From contig NZ_JACIBC010000002.1 in NCBI RefSeq assembly GCF_014195095.1, positions 620,001 through 684,000 on the forward strand: a stretch of DNA of 64,000 bases, given 5' to 3'. Position 1 is the stretch's first letter, and each line of letters begins with the position of its first letter. Below the pieces are notes generated by a model. The model did not search any database. It was not told where the DNA came from and saw nothing but the letters and a program-made list of their open reading frames with translations. Origin of the DNA: Rhizobium sp. BK602. Its GTDB lineage: Bacteria; Pseudomonadota; Alphaproteobacteria; Rhizobiales; Rhizobiaceae. Made by a program: the position numbers and the translations under genes. Below are positions 46,150 to 55,421 of the stretch, piece after piece.

Positions 46150-46503
46150 TATAGCTCGCCTTTCCAGTCGATCTGCCGTCGTGGCGGATCGTGGCGAGCC
46201 GACAGGAGTCGGTTACTGCACGAAGGCCACTGACGGCAAAGGCAATCGACTACTACTGTCGCTAGGCATCGTAAGATGGCTCCGGTTAATCGGCATGGAA
46301 AACGCCGTTCCCCACGTAGGGGCAGAAGTCGCTCCGAAGTGGCGAAAAGTCAAGTGGCGGAGACGGTTAATGCCATAATGTCGCAGTAAAATTTTCTTTG
46401 GGCGGCTAACGGTTTGTGCATTGCAGCAACCACTGTTGCAAAAAGGTCGAAAGCAGCGTGGCCGGGCGGCATGCACCCGGCCGTTCGAGCACGTGAAGGC
46501 GCT
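46150..46503 (-). other. Long leader/promoter region of mgtE
   Basis: About 350 nt upstream of mgtE and downstream of the oxidoreductase gene. Read on the minus strand it contains several short dyads, including CCGACTCCTGTCGG about 50-60 nt before the start. I compared it by eye with the magnesium M-box (ykoK) and did not see its conserved blocks. A G/C-rich hairpin (GGCCGGG/CCCGGCC, 46460-46482) may end the oxidoreductase transcript. Confidence 0.35.
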
Positions 46504-47517
46504 TCAGAAACCAGCCAGAACGACCTTGCCTTTCATCTTTCCCGTCTCGACCAAAGCATGCGCCTTCTTGAGATTGGCGGCGTTGATCGTGCCGAGCGTT
46601 TCGGTGAGCGTCGTTCGGATCTTGCCGGTATCGACCAGTTCGGCGACCTTCGTGAGCAACTTGTGCTGTTCGATCATGTCGGCCGTGTTGAAGAGCGGGC
46701 GGGTGAACATCAACTCCCAATGGACCGAAACCGATTTGCGCTTGAAGGGGACGATATCGAGCACCTTCGGATCGTCGATCAATCCGAAGCGGCCCTGCGG
46801 CGCGATGGTCTCGACGATCGACGCGAGATGATCGCCGGTGTTGGTGGTCGAGAAGACGAAAGCCGGGGCGCCGATGCCGAGGGCGGCGATCTGCGGGGCC
46901 AATGGCTTGGCGTGATCGATCACATGATGGGCGCCGAGTTCCTTCACCCATGCCTGGGTTTCCGGCCGCGAGGCGGTGGCGATCACGGTCAGGCCCGTCA
47001 GCGCCCGGGCGATCTGGATGGCGACCGAGCCGACGCCACCAGCGCCGCCGATGATGAGAATGGCGTTGGCGGCGCCCGAAACCGGGTGCTGCACCTTGAG
47101 GCGATCGAACAGCATCTCATAGGCGGTGATCGAGGTCAGCGGCAGGGCCGCGGCAGCGGCGAAATCGAGGCTCTTCGGTTTGGCGCCGACAATACGCTCA
47201 TCCACCAGATGAAACTCCGCGTTCGAGCCGCCGCGATGGATGGCGCCGGCATAGAAGACCGCGTCGCCGGGCTTGAACAGGGTGACCTCCGGGCCGGCAG
47301 CCTTGACGATACCGGCCGCGTCCCAGCCCAGCACCTTGTATTCGCCGTCAGCGGGAGCGACGCCGGCGCGGACTTTGACATCGACAGGGTTGACGGAGAC
47401 AGCCCAGATTTCGATCAGCAGATCGCGGCCCTTGGGGTCGGGGATCGGGAGATCGATGTCGACAAGCGACGTTTCGGCGGAAATGGGCTGCGGGATCTTG
47501 TAGGCGACGGCACGCAT
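46504..47517 (-). CDS. Zinc-type alcohol dehydrogenase-like (quinone oxidoreductase) protein
   Basis: MDR-superfamily NAD(P)H oxidoreductase of 337 residues from ATG 47517 (MRAVAYKIPQPISAETSLVD). It has the GroES-like N-terminal domain (VNPVDVKVRAG, GWDAAGIVKAAGPEVTLFKP) and a Rossmann domain (ILIIGGAGGVGSVAIQIARA). It lacks zinc-binding cysteine sets, as zinc-free quinone oxidoreductases (QOR/ZADH-like) do. It probably reduces quinones or enones. It diverges from an HxlR-type regulator with a redox-type cysteine, suggesting induction by quinones or electrophiles. Confidence 0.9.
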   Translation of the reverse strand: MRAVAYKIPQPISAETSLVDIDLPIPDPKGRDLLIEIWAVSVNPVDVKVRAGVAPADGEYKVLGWDAAGIVKAAGPEVTLFKPGDAVFYAGAIHRGGSNAEFHLVDERIVGAKPKSLDFAAAAALPLTSITAYEMLFDRLKVQHPVSGAANAILIIGGAGGVGSVAIQIARALTGLTVIATASRPETQAWVKELGAHHVIDHAKPLAPQIAALGIGAPAFVFSTTNTGDHLASIVETIAPQGRFGLIDDPKVLDIVPFKRKSVSVHWELMFTRPLFNTADMIEQHKLLTKVAELVDTGKIRTTLTETLGTINAANLKKAHALVETGKMKGKVVLAGF

Positions 47518-47620
47518 GGCAAAGCTCCTGTCTTCGTTGCACAGGGTCCAGATGCGTCTTATGATCGGATGATGCAAGAATGCACAAATTCTGTACGTAG
47601 TACCCAAAAGGATACTGTCG

Positions 47621-48028
47621 ATGTCTCTGCCTCGCGCCAAGCTGGTCAAGAATTTCCCCGGTTGCCCGGTCGAGGCGACGCTGAGCCTGCTCGATGGCAA
47701 GTGGAAGGGCGTAATCCTGTTCCATCTGATGGAGGGGACGCTGCGCTTCAATGAGATCCGCCGCAAATTGCCATCGGTGACGCAGCGCATGCTGACGAAG
47801 CAGCTACGGGAACTGGAAGTGTCCGGCCTGGTGTCGCGCACCGTGTTCCCGGTGGTGCCGCCACGCGTCGACTATGCGCTGACGCCGCTTGGCGCCAGCT
47901 TGGAGCCGATCATCAAGGCGATGGCGGTCTGGGGTGAGGAAAATGTCCTATGTCATGCCGGCAGGCAGGAGCTGCGGCTTTCGCCCGCCTCATGCGCTCC
48001 GGCCGCTGCGCTCCAGGGCAACCGATAG
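47621..48028 (+). CDS. HxlR-family transcription regulator (QorR-like)
   Basis: Winged-helix regulator of 135 residues. Core: VEATLSLLDGKWKGVILFHL, LRFNEIRRKLPSVTQRMLTK, QLRELEVSGLVSRTVFPVVP, YALTPLGASLEPIIKAM. Cys15 in NFPGCPVEATL sits at the position used by redox-sensing HxlR members such as QorR and YodB. It probably controls the divergent oxidoreductase gene. The 3' end overlaps the convergent MFS gene by 39 nt, and the last 25 residues have an unusual composition. Confidence 0.88.
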   Translation: MSLPRAKLVKNFPGCPVEATLSLLDGKWKGVILFHLMEGTLRFNEIRRKLPSVTQRMLTKQLRELEVSGLVSRTVFPVVPPRVDYALTPLGASLEPIIKAMAVWGEENVLCHAGRQELRLSPASCAPAAALQGNR

Positions 48029-49207
48029 GCCGAAGACGGCCAGGCCGAGAACGGAGAGGACCGCGCCGACATAGCCGGTCGCGGCCGCCGTGAAGCCCCA
48101 GGAGATCACCAGTCCGCCGAGCCAGGCGCCGAGCGCATTGGCGATGTTGAAGGCGGAATGGTTGGAGGCGGCGGCGAGCGTCTGCGCGTCGGCTGCGACA
48201 TCCATCAGGCGCGTCTGCACGGCAGGGCAGGCGGCAAAACCGCAGCCGATCAGGAAGACGCAGAGACAGAGCATCACCGGATTGGCGGCGGTCAGCGAAA
48301 ACAGCGTCATGATGATCACGTTGAAGACCATCATGCCGCCGATCGTGCCCTTGAGCGAGAGGTCGCCCAGACGCGAGCCGACGACATTGCCGACATTCAT
48401 GCCGATGCCGAAGAGGGCAAGCACGAAGGGCACCATGCTCGCTCCCATACCGGCAACCTGTGTGGTCGTCGTCGCGACATAGCTGAAGATCGAGAACATG
48501 CCGCCGAAGCCGACTGCGGCGATGCCGAGCGTCAGCCAGACCTGAATGCGGCGCAAGGCTCCGAGTTCGCGAGTGATGCTGGCGCCTTCCTCGACCTTGT
48601 CTTTCGGCAGGAACAGGGCGATGAGCAGCATGGTCACCAGTCCGACGCCGCCGACCATCATGAAGGCGGCCCGCCAGTTCAGGATCTGTCCGAGGAAGGT
48701 GGCGATCGGCGTGCCGATCAGCGTGGCGATCGTCAGGCCGAGCATGACCTGGCCGACGGCGCGCACGCGGCGATGAACCGGCACCATAGAGGCCGCAACG
48801 AGCGCCGCGACACCGAAATAGGCGCCATGCGGCAGGCCGGTGATGAAGCGCAGCGCCGCGAAGCTTTCGAAAGTCGGGGCGAGGGCGCTGGAGATATTGC
48901 CGGCGGCAAAGATCGCCATCATCAGCAAGAGCAGCGTGCGCCGCGCCATTTTCGCCGCGAGAATGGCGATGACCGGCGCACCGACGACGACACCGAGCGC
49001 ATAGGCGCTGATGACATGGCCGGCCTGTGGGGTGGAGACGCCGAAGGCATTGGCGACCTCGGGCAGCAGGCCCATGATGACGAATTCGCCGGTGCCGATG
49101 CCGAAGCTGCCGACGGCGAGCGCCAGCGTCACGAGGGCGATCGCGGTGCGCGACGGCGCCTCGAGCGCGGTTTGGGAATCGACGACGTCGGCGGTGATAT
49201 CGCTCAC
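47990..49207 (-). CDS. MFS transporter (drug:H+ antiporter type)
   Basis: Inner-membrane protein of 405 residues with 12 helices. I choose the GTG at 49207 because ATGGAG lies 8 nt upstream and the product begins near the first helix (ALVTLALAVGSFGIGTGEFV). The motif FVIMGLLPEVANAFGVSTPQ with AGHVISAYALGVVVGAP is typical of the AraJ/YdhP/PbuE-like group of sugar- or arabinose-efflux and drug exporters. Substrate cannot be predicted. Convergent with the HxlR gene. Confidence 0.9.
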   Translation of the reverse strand: MSDITADVVDSQTALEAPSRTAIALVTLALAVGSFGIGTGEFVIMGLLPEVANAFGVSTPQAGHVISAYALGVVVGAPVIAILAAKMARRTLLLLMMAIFAAGNISSALAPTFESFAALRFITGLPHGAYFGVAALVAASMVPVHRRVRAVGQVMLGLTIATLIGTPIATFLGQILNWRAAFMMVGGVGLVTMLLIALFLPKDKVEEGASITRELGALRRIQVWLTLGIAAVGFGGMFSIFSYVATTTTQVAGMGASMVPFVLALFGIGMNVGNVVGSRLGDLSLKGTIGGMMVFNVIIMTLFSLTAANPVMLCLCVFLIGCGFAACPAVQTRLMDVAADAQTLAAASNHSAFNIANALGAWLGGLVISWGFTAAATGYVGAVLSVLGLAVFGLSVALERSGRSA

Positions 49208-49538
49208 GAAAACTCCATGGCGGTGATCATGCGCAAGTGCCGCGAAGCGGGCAGTAAAACCCGGCATGCGGGGTTCGGGCACAGCATAAAATGAAAAGAT
49301 CGGAAGGCACGAACATGCCTCATGCGATAGTATCGGACAGGCTGTTGCCTCTGTCGCGTGCATTTTTTGCAGCGCAGCATGTCGTTTGGCGCATATGTAT
49401 CCGGGTCATGCGCCCGCGGCGATTGCCGCGAGCGGCGGCGAATGCTTGAAATCGCCCGCGTTGAAACCATCTGAGAGAGACGGGCGCGGGAAATCGTTCC
49501 TTCCCGCGAGACAATCAGGCGCAAAATCCAGAGCATCG

Positions 49539-50486
49539 ATGAAACTGATCGGCTTTTTCAACCGCGACGGCGGCACGTTCAAGACCACGGATATGACCGC
49601 TTACGAAACGAGGGCGGAGCAGGTTTTCCGGGATGCCGGCCATGATTTCGAAGGCGTGGTCGTCTCCGGAAACGAGGTCGTCGCCGCCATGGAGCGGGCG
49701 GCGCGGCGCGACGATATCGACGGTATCGTCGCCGGCGGCGGTGATGGCACGATTTCCGCCGCAGCGGCCGTCGCCTGGAAAAACGGCGTGGCGCTCGGCG
49801 TCATTCCGGCCGGCACCATGAATCTCTTCGCGCGGTCGCTGAAATTGCCGCTGGATATCTGGCAGGTGCTGGAGGTGCTGGCGACCGGCGAGGTGGAGCA
49901 GGTCGACATCGGCAGCGCCAATGGCCGGCCTTTCGTTCACCAGTTCTCGGCTGGCCTGCATGCGCGCATGGTGCGCTATCGCAATGGCTATACCTACCGT
50001 TCCCGCATCGGCAAAATGTCGGCCAGCACCAGGGCCGCATTGGGCGTTATCGTCAATCCGCCGGAATTCGATGTCGATTTCGAAGCCGAGGGCGTTCGTG
50101 AGCGCCGGCATGTTTCGGCGATTTCGGTCTCCAACAATCCGTTCGGCGCCAATGCGTTGCTCTATGCCGACGACCTCCGTAGCGGCGAGCTCGGCTTCTA
50201 TACGGCAAGACCGCTGCGGCCGCTTGGTGTCGCCCGGCTCGCCGTCGATATGCTGCGCGGTCGGTTTCGCGACAATGCCGACGTCATGGTGATGCATGCG
50301 CGCGAGGTGCATCTGCACTTCCCGAAGCTGCGCAGCCTCGCCAATTGCGTCATGGACGGCGAGCTGCTGCCGCTGGAGCGCGACGTTACGCTCAAGCTGC
50401 ATGCTGGCGAGCTGAAGGTGATGATCCGGCAGGGTACGGCGGCGCGTTCTGCCGAGGAAGAGGCGATCCGCAGTGCGGTCGTCTGA
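49539..50486 (+). CDS. Diacylglycerol kinase-like (DagK) lipid kinase
   Basis: Protein of 315 residues from ATG 49539 (MKLIGFFNRDGGTFKTTDMT). The catalytic loop is DGIVAGGGDGTISAAAAVAW, followed by VIPAGTMNLFARSLKLPLD, both diagnostic of the DGKc/YegS/sphingosine-kinase fold. The C-terminal beta domain includes NCVMDGELLPLE. It probably phosphorylates a lipid such as diacylglycerol or undecaprenol. Monocistronic; its stop is 6 nt from the convergent glutamine synthetase-like gene. Confidence 0.88.
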   Translation: MKLIGFFNRDGGTFKTTDMTAYETRAEQVFRDAGHDFEGVVVSGNEVVAAMERAARRDDIDGIVAGGGDGTISAAAAVAWKNGVALGVIPAGTMNLFARSLKLPLDIWQVLEVLATGEVEQVDIGSANGRPFVHQFSAGLHARMVRYRNGYTYRSRIGKMSASTRAALGVIVNPPEFDVDFEAEGVRERRHVSAISVSNNPFGANALLYADDLRSGELGFYTARPLRPLGVARLAVDMLRGRFRDNADVMVMHAREVHLHFPKLRSLANCVMDGELLPLERDVTLKLHAGELKVMIRQGTAARSAEEEAIRSAVV

Positions 50487-50492
50487 CGTTCT

Positions 50493-51833
50493 TCAAAACC
50501 GCGGCAGATAGGTCCGATAATCGAAATCGGAGACGGTGCGCAGGTGGCGGATGGCTTCCTTGCGCTTGGTGTCGCCATAGAGCCTCTGATACCGCTCCCC
50601 GAAAATATCGGCGATGAAGGAAGAGGCGCTGAAGCGCTCCACGGCGGTCAGGAAATCATGCGTCAGCCGTGGCGCATCGTTGGGCACATGGCTCGGCGTC
50701 GTCTCCTCGCCGGGATCGAGATCACGCTCCAGTCCGAGCAGCATGCCGCCGAGGATCGCCGCCAGCATCAGGTAGGGATTGGCGTCGGCGCCGGCAACGC
50801 GATGTTCGATGCGCGCGCCCGGCCCATCCTTTTCGGGGATGCGCACGGCCGTGCCGCGATGGCCGTAACCCCAGGTGAGGTCGACCGGCGCGAAGGAGCC
50901 CGGCTGGAAGCGGCGATAGGAATTGGCGAAGGGCGCGAAGACGAGCTGCGCTTCCTGTAGTGTTTGCAGCAGGCCGGCGCAGACTGATTTCAGTTTTACC
51001 GGCTCGCCGCCCGCCGCATCGAGGATATTGCGGCCCTGGTCGTCGACGATGCTGGCATGCACATGCAGGCCCGAGCCGGCATGATCGCTATAGGGTTTCG
51101 CCATGCAGGTTGATTTCAGGCCATGCTTGCGCGCTGCCTGTTCGGCGACCCGTTTCAGCAGGATGCAGTCGTCGGCGGCGGCAAGGGCATCCGGTCGATG
51201 CAGCAGATTGACCTCGAACTGGCCGGGGCCGAATTCCGCTGTCGTCGCGTCGGCCGGGAGGTTCTGCGCCTTGGCATAGGCGCGCAGGGTTTCGAGATAG
51301 TCGCCAAGCAGGTCGACGGCATCCATGTCATAGAGCTGATAGCCGTTCGGCTCGCCGCGATAGGTCAGCGCCGGCGGTGGCGAAGGGATGCCGCGCTCGC
51401 GCCAGTCGCCGGCGAGAAGATAGAATTCCAGCTCGGTGGCGACGACAGGCGTCAGGCCAAGCGCCTTGTAGCGCTCGAGGACGGAAATGAGGATCGCGCG
51501 CGGATCCTGGAAGCTCGGACTGCCGTCGAGTTCGTGCATGGTGGCGAGAACCTGCTTCGAGCCGGCCGGAGCCCAGGGCATGTCGGAGAGCGTGCGCGGA
51601 TCGGCGACGCAGGTGCCGTCGGGATCGCCGATGGTTAGCGACAGGCCGGTGAGGTCGTCATTGTCGTCGCCCCAGATATCCAGTGACTGCGTCGAGGTCG
51701 GCAGGCGCACCGCGCCGGACCAGACCTTCTTTTCCGCTTCGATGGGGATCTGCTTGCCGCGCAGCCGGCCATTCATGTCTGATATCAGCACTTCGATGCG
51801 TGCCATACCCTTGGTCGCGTTGTCAGCCGCCAT
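50493..51833 (-). CDS. Glutamine-synthetase-like gamma-glutamylpolyamine synthetase
   Basis: Protein of 446 residues with the glutamine synthetase catalytic domain: metal-binding TTAEFGPGQFEVNL, KPYSDHAGSGLHVHASIVDD and the ATP loop KDGPGARIEHRVAGADANPY. It lacks the adenylylation loop typical of GlnA and is closer to PuuA/SpuI/GlnT-like paralogues that glutamylate putrescine or other amines. It diverges from a class III aminotransferase gene, an arrangement expected for polyamine breakdown. It could also act on another amine. Confidence 0.85.
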   Translation of the reverse strand: MAADNATKGMARIEVLISDMNGRLRGKQIPIEAEKKVWSGAVRLPTSTQSLDIWGDDNDDLTGLSLTIGDPDGTCVADPRTLSDMPWAPAGSKQVLATMHELDGSPSFQDPRAILISVLERYKALGLTPVVATELEFYLLAGDWRERGIPSPPPALTYRGEPNGYQLYDMDAVDLLGDYLETLRAYAKAQNLPADATTAEFGPGQFEVNLLHRPDALAAADDCILLKRVAEQAARKHGLKSTCMAKPYSDHAGSGLHVHASIVDDQGRNILDAAGGEPVKLKSVCAGLLQTLQEAQLVFAPFANSYRRFQPGSFAPVDLTWGYGHRGTAVRIPEKDGPGARIEHRVAGADANPYLMLAAILGGMLLGLERDLDPGEETTPSHVPNDAPRLTHDFLTAVERFSASSFIADIFGERYQRLYGDTKRKEAIRHLRTVSDFDYRTYLPRF

Positions 51834-51915
51834 GCCCTTGTCATTCCCCGATGCTCACGTCATGGTCGTAAACGATCGAAGCCAGCCTTTCAATCCGATA
51901 GGGATTCTGCAAACG

Positions 51916-53283
51916 ATGTCCGATACTTCCAGCCGCTCCAATCTCGCCGCCATCGATGCTGCTCATCATCTCCATCCCTTTGCTGACATGAAGAAGCTGA
52001 ATGCCGACGGCGCGCGGATCATCCAAAGTGGCGAGGGGGTCTATATCTTCGACAGCAACGGCCGAAAATATCTCGATGGCTTTGCCGGGCTCTGGTGCGT
52101 CAATATCGGCTACGGGCGAACGGAAATTGCCGATGCCGCCATCCGGCAGATGAACGAGCTGCCCTACTACAATACCTTCTTCGGCACGACGACGACGCCG
52201 GCGACGCTGCTCTCGGAGAAGGTCTGCGCCCATGCCGGGCCGCATTTCAACCATGTCTTCTTCACCAATTCGGGCTCGGAAGCCAACGACACCTGGTTCC
52301 GCATGGCGCGCGTCTATTGGAGCGCCGTGGGCAAGCCGACGAAGAAGGCGGTGATCGCCCGCCGTAACGGCTACCATGGGTCCACCGTCGCGGGTGCCAG
52401 CATGGGCGGCATGAAATACATGCATGAGCAGGGCGATTTGCCGATCCCCGGCGTCGTTCATATCGGCCAGCCCTATTGGTACGGCGAAGGCGGGGATCTC
52501 TCGCCGGACGAGTTCGGCCTCAAGGTCGCCCGCGAGCTGGAGGAAAAGATCGACGAGCTGGGCGAGGACAATGTCGCGGCCTTCATCGCCGAACCGGTGC
52601 AGGGCGCCGGCGGCGTCATCATTCCGCCGGCGACCTACTGGCCGGAAATCGCCTGCATCTGCAAGGCGAGGAACATTTTGCTGGTCTGCGACGAGGTGAT
52701 CTGCGGCTTCGGAAGGCTCGGTTCCTGGTTCGGCTATCAGCATTTCGCGGTCGAGCCCGATCTCGCGCCGATCGCCAAGGGCCTGTCATCGGGCTATCTG
52801 CCGATCGGCGGGGTGCTGGTCAGCGATCGCGTCGCCGATGTGCTGATCAACGATGTCGGCGAGTTCAATCATGGCTTTACCTATTCCGGCCATCCGGTCT
52901 GCGCCGCAGCCGCGCTGGAAAATCTTCGCATTATCGAGGATGAGCGGCTGATCGAGCGCGTCCGCGACGATATCGGCCCCTATTTCGCCAAAGCCTGGGG
53001 CAGTCTCGCCGATCACGACATGGTGGGCGAAGCGGTGAGCATCGGGCTGATGGGCGCGCTCCAACTTGCCGCCGACAAATCCACCCGCCGCCGCTTCGAA
53101 AAGCCGGATGCCATCGGTTCGGCCGTGCGCAACCACGCCTTGACCAACGGTCTCGTCCTGCGCGCCACTGCCGACCGCATGCTGGCCTCGCCGCCGCTGA
53201 TTATCAGTCGTGACGAGGTGGACGCCATGGTGCGCATCACACGGCTGGCGCTCGATGCGGTATGGGCGGCGGTAAAGGGCTAG
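51916..53283 (+). CDS. Class III aminotransferase (polyamine/omega-amino acid type)
   Basis: PLP enzyme of 455 residues from ATG 51916 (MSDTSSRSNLAAIDAAHHLH); ATG 51859 is an alternative. Motifs: FFTNSGSEANDTWFRMARVY, EPVQGAGGVIIPPATYW, the PLP-contacting Asp in LLVCDEVICGFGRLG and the Schiff-base Lys in LAPIAKGLSSGYLPIGG. It resembles SpuC-like putrescine:pyruvate and omega-amino acid transaminases. It starts 82 nt from the divergent glutamylpolyamine synthetase, so both are probably regulated together. Confidence 0.9.
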   Translation: MSDTSSRSNLAAIDAAHHLHPFADMKKLNADGARIIQSGEGVYIFDSNGRKYLDGFAGLWCVNIGYGRTEIADAAIRQMNELPYYNTFFGTTTTPATLLSEKVCAHAGPHFNHVFFTNSGSEANDTWFRMARVYWSAVGKPTKKAVIARRNGYHGSTVAGASMGGMKYMHEQGDLPIPGVVHIGQPYWYGEGGDLSPDEFGLKVARELEEKIDELGEDNVAAFIAEPVQGAGGVIIPPATYWPEIACICKARNILLVCDEVICGFGRLGSWFGYQHFAVEPDLAPIAKGLSSGYLPIGGVLVSDRVADVLINDVGEFNHGFTYSGHPVCAAAALENLRIIEDERLIERVRDDIGPYFAKAWGSLADHDMVGEAVSIGLMGALQLAADKSTRRRFEKPDAIGSAVRNHALTNGLVLRATADRMLASPPLIISRDEVDAMVRITRLALDAVWAAVKG

Positions 53284-53903
53284 TCAGCCCTGGCCGTCGT
53301 GGGAGGCGCATCCCATTTGCCTGCCCTGTGCAGGGCAAGCGTCAGCGCCGCGACATGGATGACCTGGATCATCTTGCCTTCCAGCGCCAGCTCGACCGCC
53401 TGCCGGATCGGCATGCGGACGAGGCGGATGCGCTCCGTCGGATCGTCCGCCGGCCTGGCCGTGAGTTCGACATTGCGGGCGAGCACGATATGGCAAAGAT
53501 TGGTGTGGGTGGCCGGATTGGCGGCTAGGCTGCCGACATGTTCCCAATCGGCGGCGGACAGGCCGGTCTCTTCCCGCAACTCCCGCGCCGCCGTCTCGAT
53601 CGGGCTGGCATCGCTCGCATCCACCGCTCCGCCGGGAAGCTCCAGCGCGACCACGCCGAGACCGTGGCGATATTGCTGGACGAGATAGATGTTGTCCTCG
53701 GCATCGAGGGCTATCACTTGTACCCAATCAGGATATTCCAGCACGTAATAGGGCGCGATCTCGATGCCTTCCGCCGTCACGCAGCTATCGGCCCTGACCT
53801 TCAGCCAGCGGTCGCGATGCACATATTCGGAGCTCTTGACCTGCCAGGGCGGCAGATCCGCTATAGCGTTGACGATGCTTGACGGTCTGTCGGTCGGGTC
53901 CAT
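53280..53903 (-). CDS. Nudix hydrolase
   Basis: Protein of 207 residues. The Nudix box reads GGAVDASDASPIETAARELR followed by EETGL, one residue longer than the usual spacing before RE..EE. The flanking sequence (VIALDAEDNIYLVQQYRHGL, LELPGGA) resembles ADP-sugar pyrophosphatases. Substrate unknown; probably a nucleoside diphosphate derivative. Its stop overlaps the aminotransferase stop by 4 nt. Confidence 0.88.
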   Translation of the reverse strand: MDPTDRPSSIVNAIADLPPWQVKSSEYVHRDRWLKVRADSCVTAEGIEIAPYYVLEYPDWVQVIALDAEDNIYLVQQYRHGLGVVALELPGGAVDASDASPIETAARELREETGLSAADWEHVGSLAANPATHTNLCHIVLARNVELTARPADDPTERIRLVRMPIRQAVELALEGKMIQVIHVAALTLALHRAGKWDAPPTTARAD

Positions 53904-53918
53904 GCGTGCTTCCCGCGC

Positions 53919-55421
53919 TTATTTCGGATAGATCCAACAATAGGCGAAAGAAGCCATGTCGCCAGCTTTGCCGTGGATATAGGGTAGATCCATGAGCCTG
54001 ATGTCGGGTGTCGCATATTGCGGGCCGAGCGTGTCATGCAGCCAGCTCGTCAACATTGCCGGCATCGCCGCATCGTTCGGCCCCGGCCGCCAGGCAACGA
54101 GGATCGGCCTGTCGGCGGTCCACTGGTAATCGGCCTTCAGGTTTCCGAAGAAGAGCGACATGGTCGGCACGTCGGGCAATTGCAGATGCAGGTTGCCGCC
54201 CGGCAGCCAAGTGTCCGTCAGCACCAGTCCGGGCCGTTTGCCCTCCGCCGCCACGACCTGCCGCACGAAGGCGGGGTAGGGGGTGTTGTAGTGATCGTAG
54301 GAGCCGAAGAGCGTCGGAAACACGACGCGGGCGAGCAGCAGCGCCGGGATAACCAGCATCATCACCAGCGGGATATAGACGAAACGCCTGCAAAAATCCG
54401 CCGGCTTGACGCCGGCCAGTTCCATCTTCAGGCAGAGATAGATCGGCATGAGGAAGAGGAAGGGCAGCAGCCAGCGGTCGCGCAGCGCCGTCATGCCGAT
54501 CGTGACGATCAGGACCAGCACCAAAAGGCCGATGACGACGAACAGCACGTCGAAGAAACGCGTCCACTCGTTCGATTGCCGCAAGCTGCCGAAGAAGGTC
54601 CTGCCGAAGACGAGCGCATAGACGGCGAGCGTCGGCGCGCAGATCACCACGACCAGCTTCACGAATTCCAGCGGCCCCTTCACCAGCTTGGAGAAGACGC
54701 CCTTGGGCGCATCCTGCTCCATGATCCCCAGCGTGCGGCCGGAAGCGATGTCGAGATTGTGGATCAGCCAGAGCCCATGCGGCAGGAAGATCAGCGCAGC
54801 GAACAGCAGGGTGAGCAACAGGCGCTTGTCGAAGACGCGTGCCCGGCCTTGCGGATGCATCAGCACGGCGACGATGGCGGCGGCAGCAAGCAGGACGAAA
54901 TTATACTTCGACAGCATGCCGAGGCCGAGGGCGATGCCGGTGAATATGTAAGCACCGGCACTCGGCGCCTTCAGCGTGCGCACTATTCCGTAGAGAAACA
55001 GGTTGATGGTCAGGAGCTGCATGACCGTATGCGTAAGGTCACGCTGCGCCTCCCAGAAGAGCTGCGGGATCGTCAGCAGCGACAATGTGGCGATCGCCGC
55101 GAAGAGCTTGTCCGACAGGATCTCCCTGGCCAGTCTGTAATAGCTGACATAGACCAGGAACAGGATGACGTTCTTGACGATGGAGATCGCCGCCAGCGAC
55201 AGTCCGAAGGCGGAGACCGTGAGCGTCTGTATCCAGTTGTAGAGCGGCGGCTGGGAATCGTAGCCGAGCGTCAGCCACTGCGAGAACAATGCCTGCTGCG
55301 ATTCATCGAAGCGCAGGCCGTAGGGCATCGTCAGCCGCACCGCGAATTCCAGAAGAAAGTAACCGGCAAGCAGGAGGAGGATAGCATCTGGCCGGCGGAC
55401 CAGAAGTCTATGCATCCACAT
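53919..55421 (-). CDS. GT39/GT83-type polyprenyl-phosphate-sugar glycosyltransferase
   Basis: Integral membrane enzyme of 500 residues with about ten helices. The N-terminal periplasmic loop has the catalytic acidic pair in GLRFDESQQALFSQWL. This family (ArnT, RgtA-D) takes a sugar from a polyprenyl phosphate on the periplasmic side and adds it to lipid A or core oligosaccharide. The gene overlaps the GT2 gene by 14 nt, which fits donor synthesis and transfer in one operon. The size matches the rhizobial galacturonosyl transferases RgtA-D, but the transferred sugar is not readable here. Confidence 0.85.
   Translation of the reverse strand: MWMHRLLVRRPDAILLLLAGYFLLEFAVRLTMPYGLRFDESQQALFSQWLTLGYDSQPPLYNWIQTLTVSAFGLSLAAISIVKNVILFLVYVSYYRLAREILSDKLFAAIATLSLLTIPQLFWEAQRDLTHTVMQLLTINLFLYGIVRTLKAPSAGAYIFTGIALGLGMLSKYNFVLLAAAAIVAVLMHPQGRARVFDKRLLLTLLFAALIFLPHGLWLIHNLDIASGRTLGIMEQDAPKGVFSKLVKGPLEFVKLVVVICAPTLAVYALVFGRTFFGSLRQSNEWTRFFDVLFVVIGLLVLVLIVTIGMTALRDRWLLPFLFLMPIYLCLKMELAGVKPADFCRRFVYIPLVMMLVIPALLLARVVFPTLFGSYDHYNTPYPAFVRQVVAAEGKRPGLVLTDTWLPGGNLHLQLPDVPTMSLFFGNLKADYQWTADRPILVAWRPGPNDAAMPAMLTSWLHDTLGPQYATPDIRLMDLPYIHGKAGDMASFAYCWIYPK

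Noticed and set aside
46150..46400. Magnesium M-box riboswitch before mgtE
   Set aside because: The conserved M-box blocks are not visible by eye on the minus strand; kept only as an open question in the findings.
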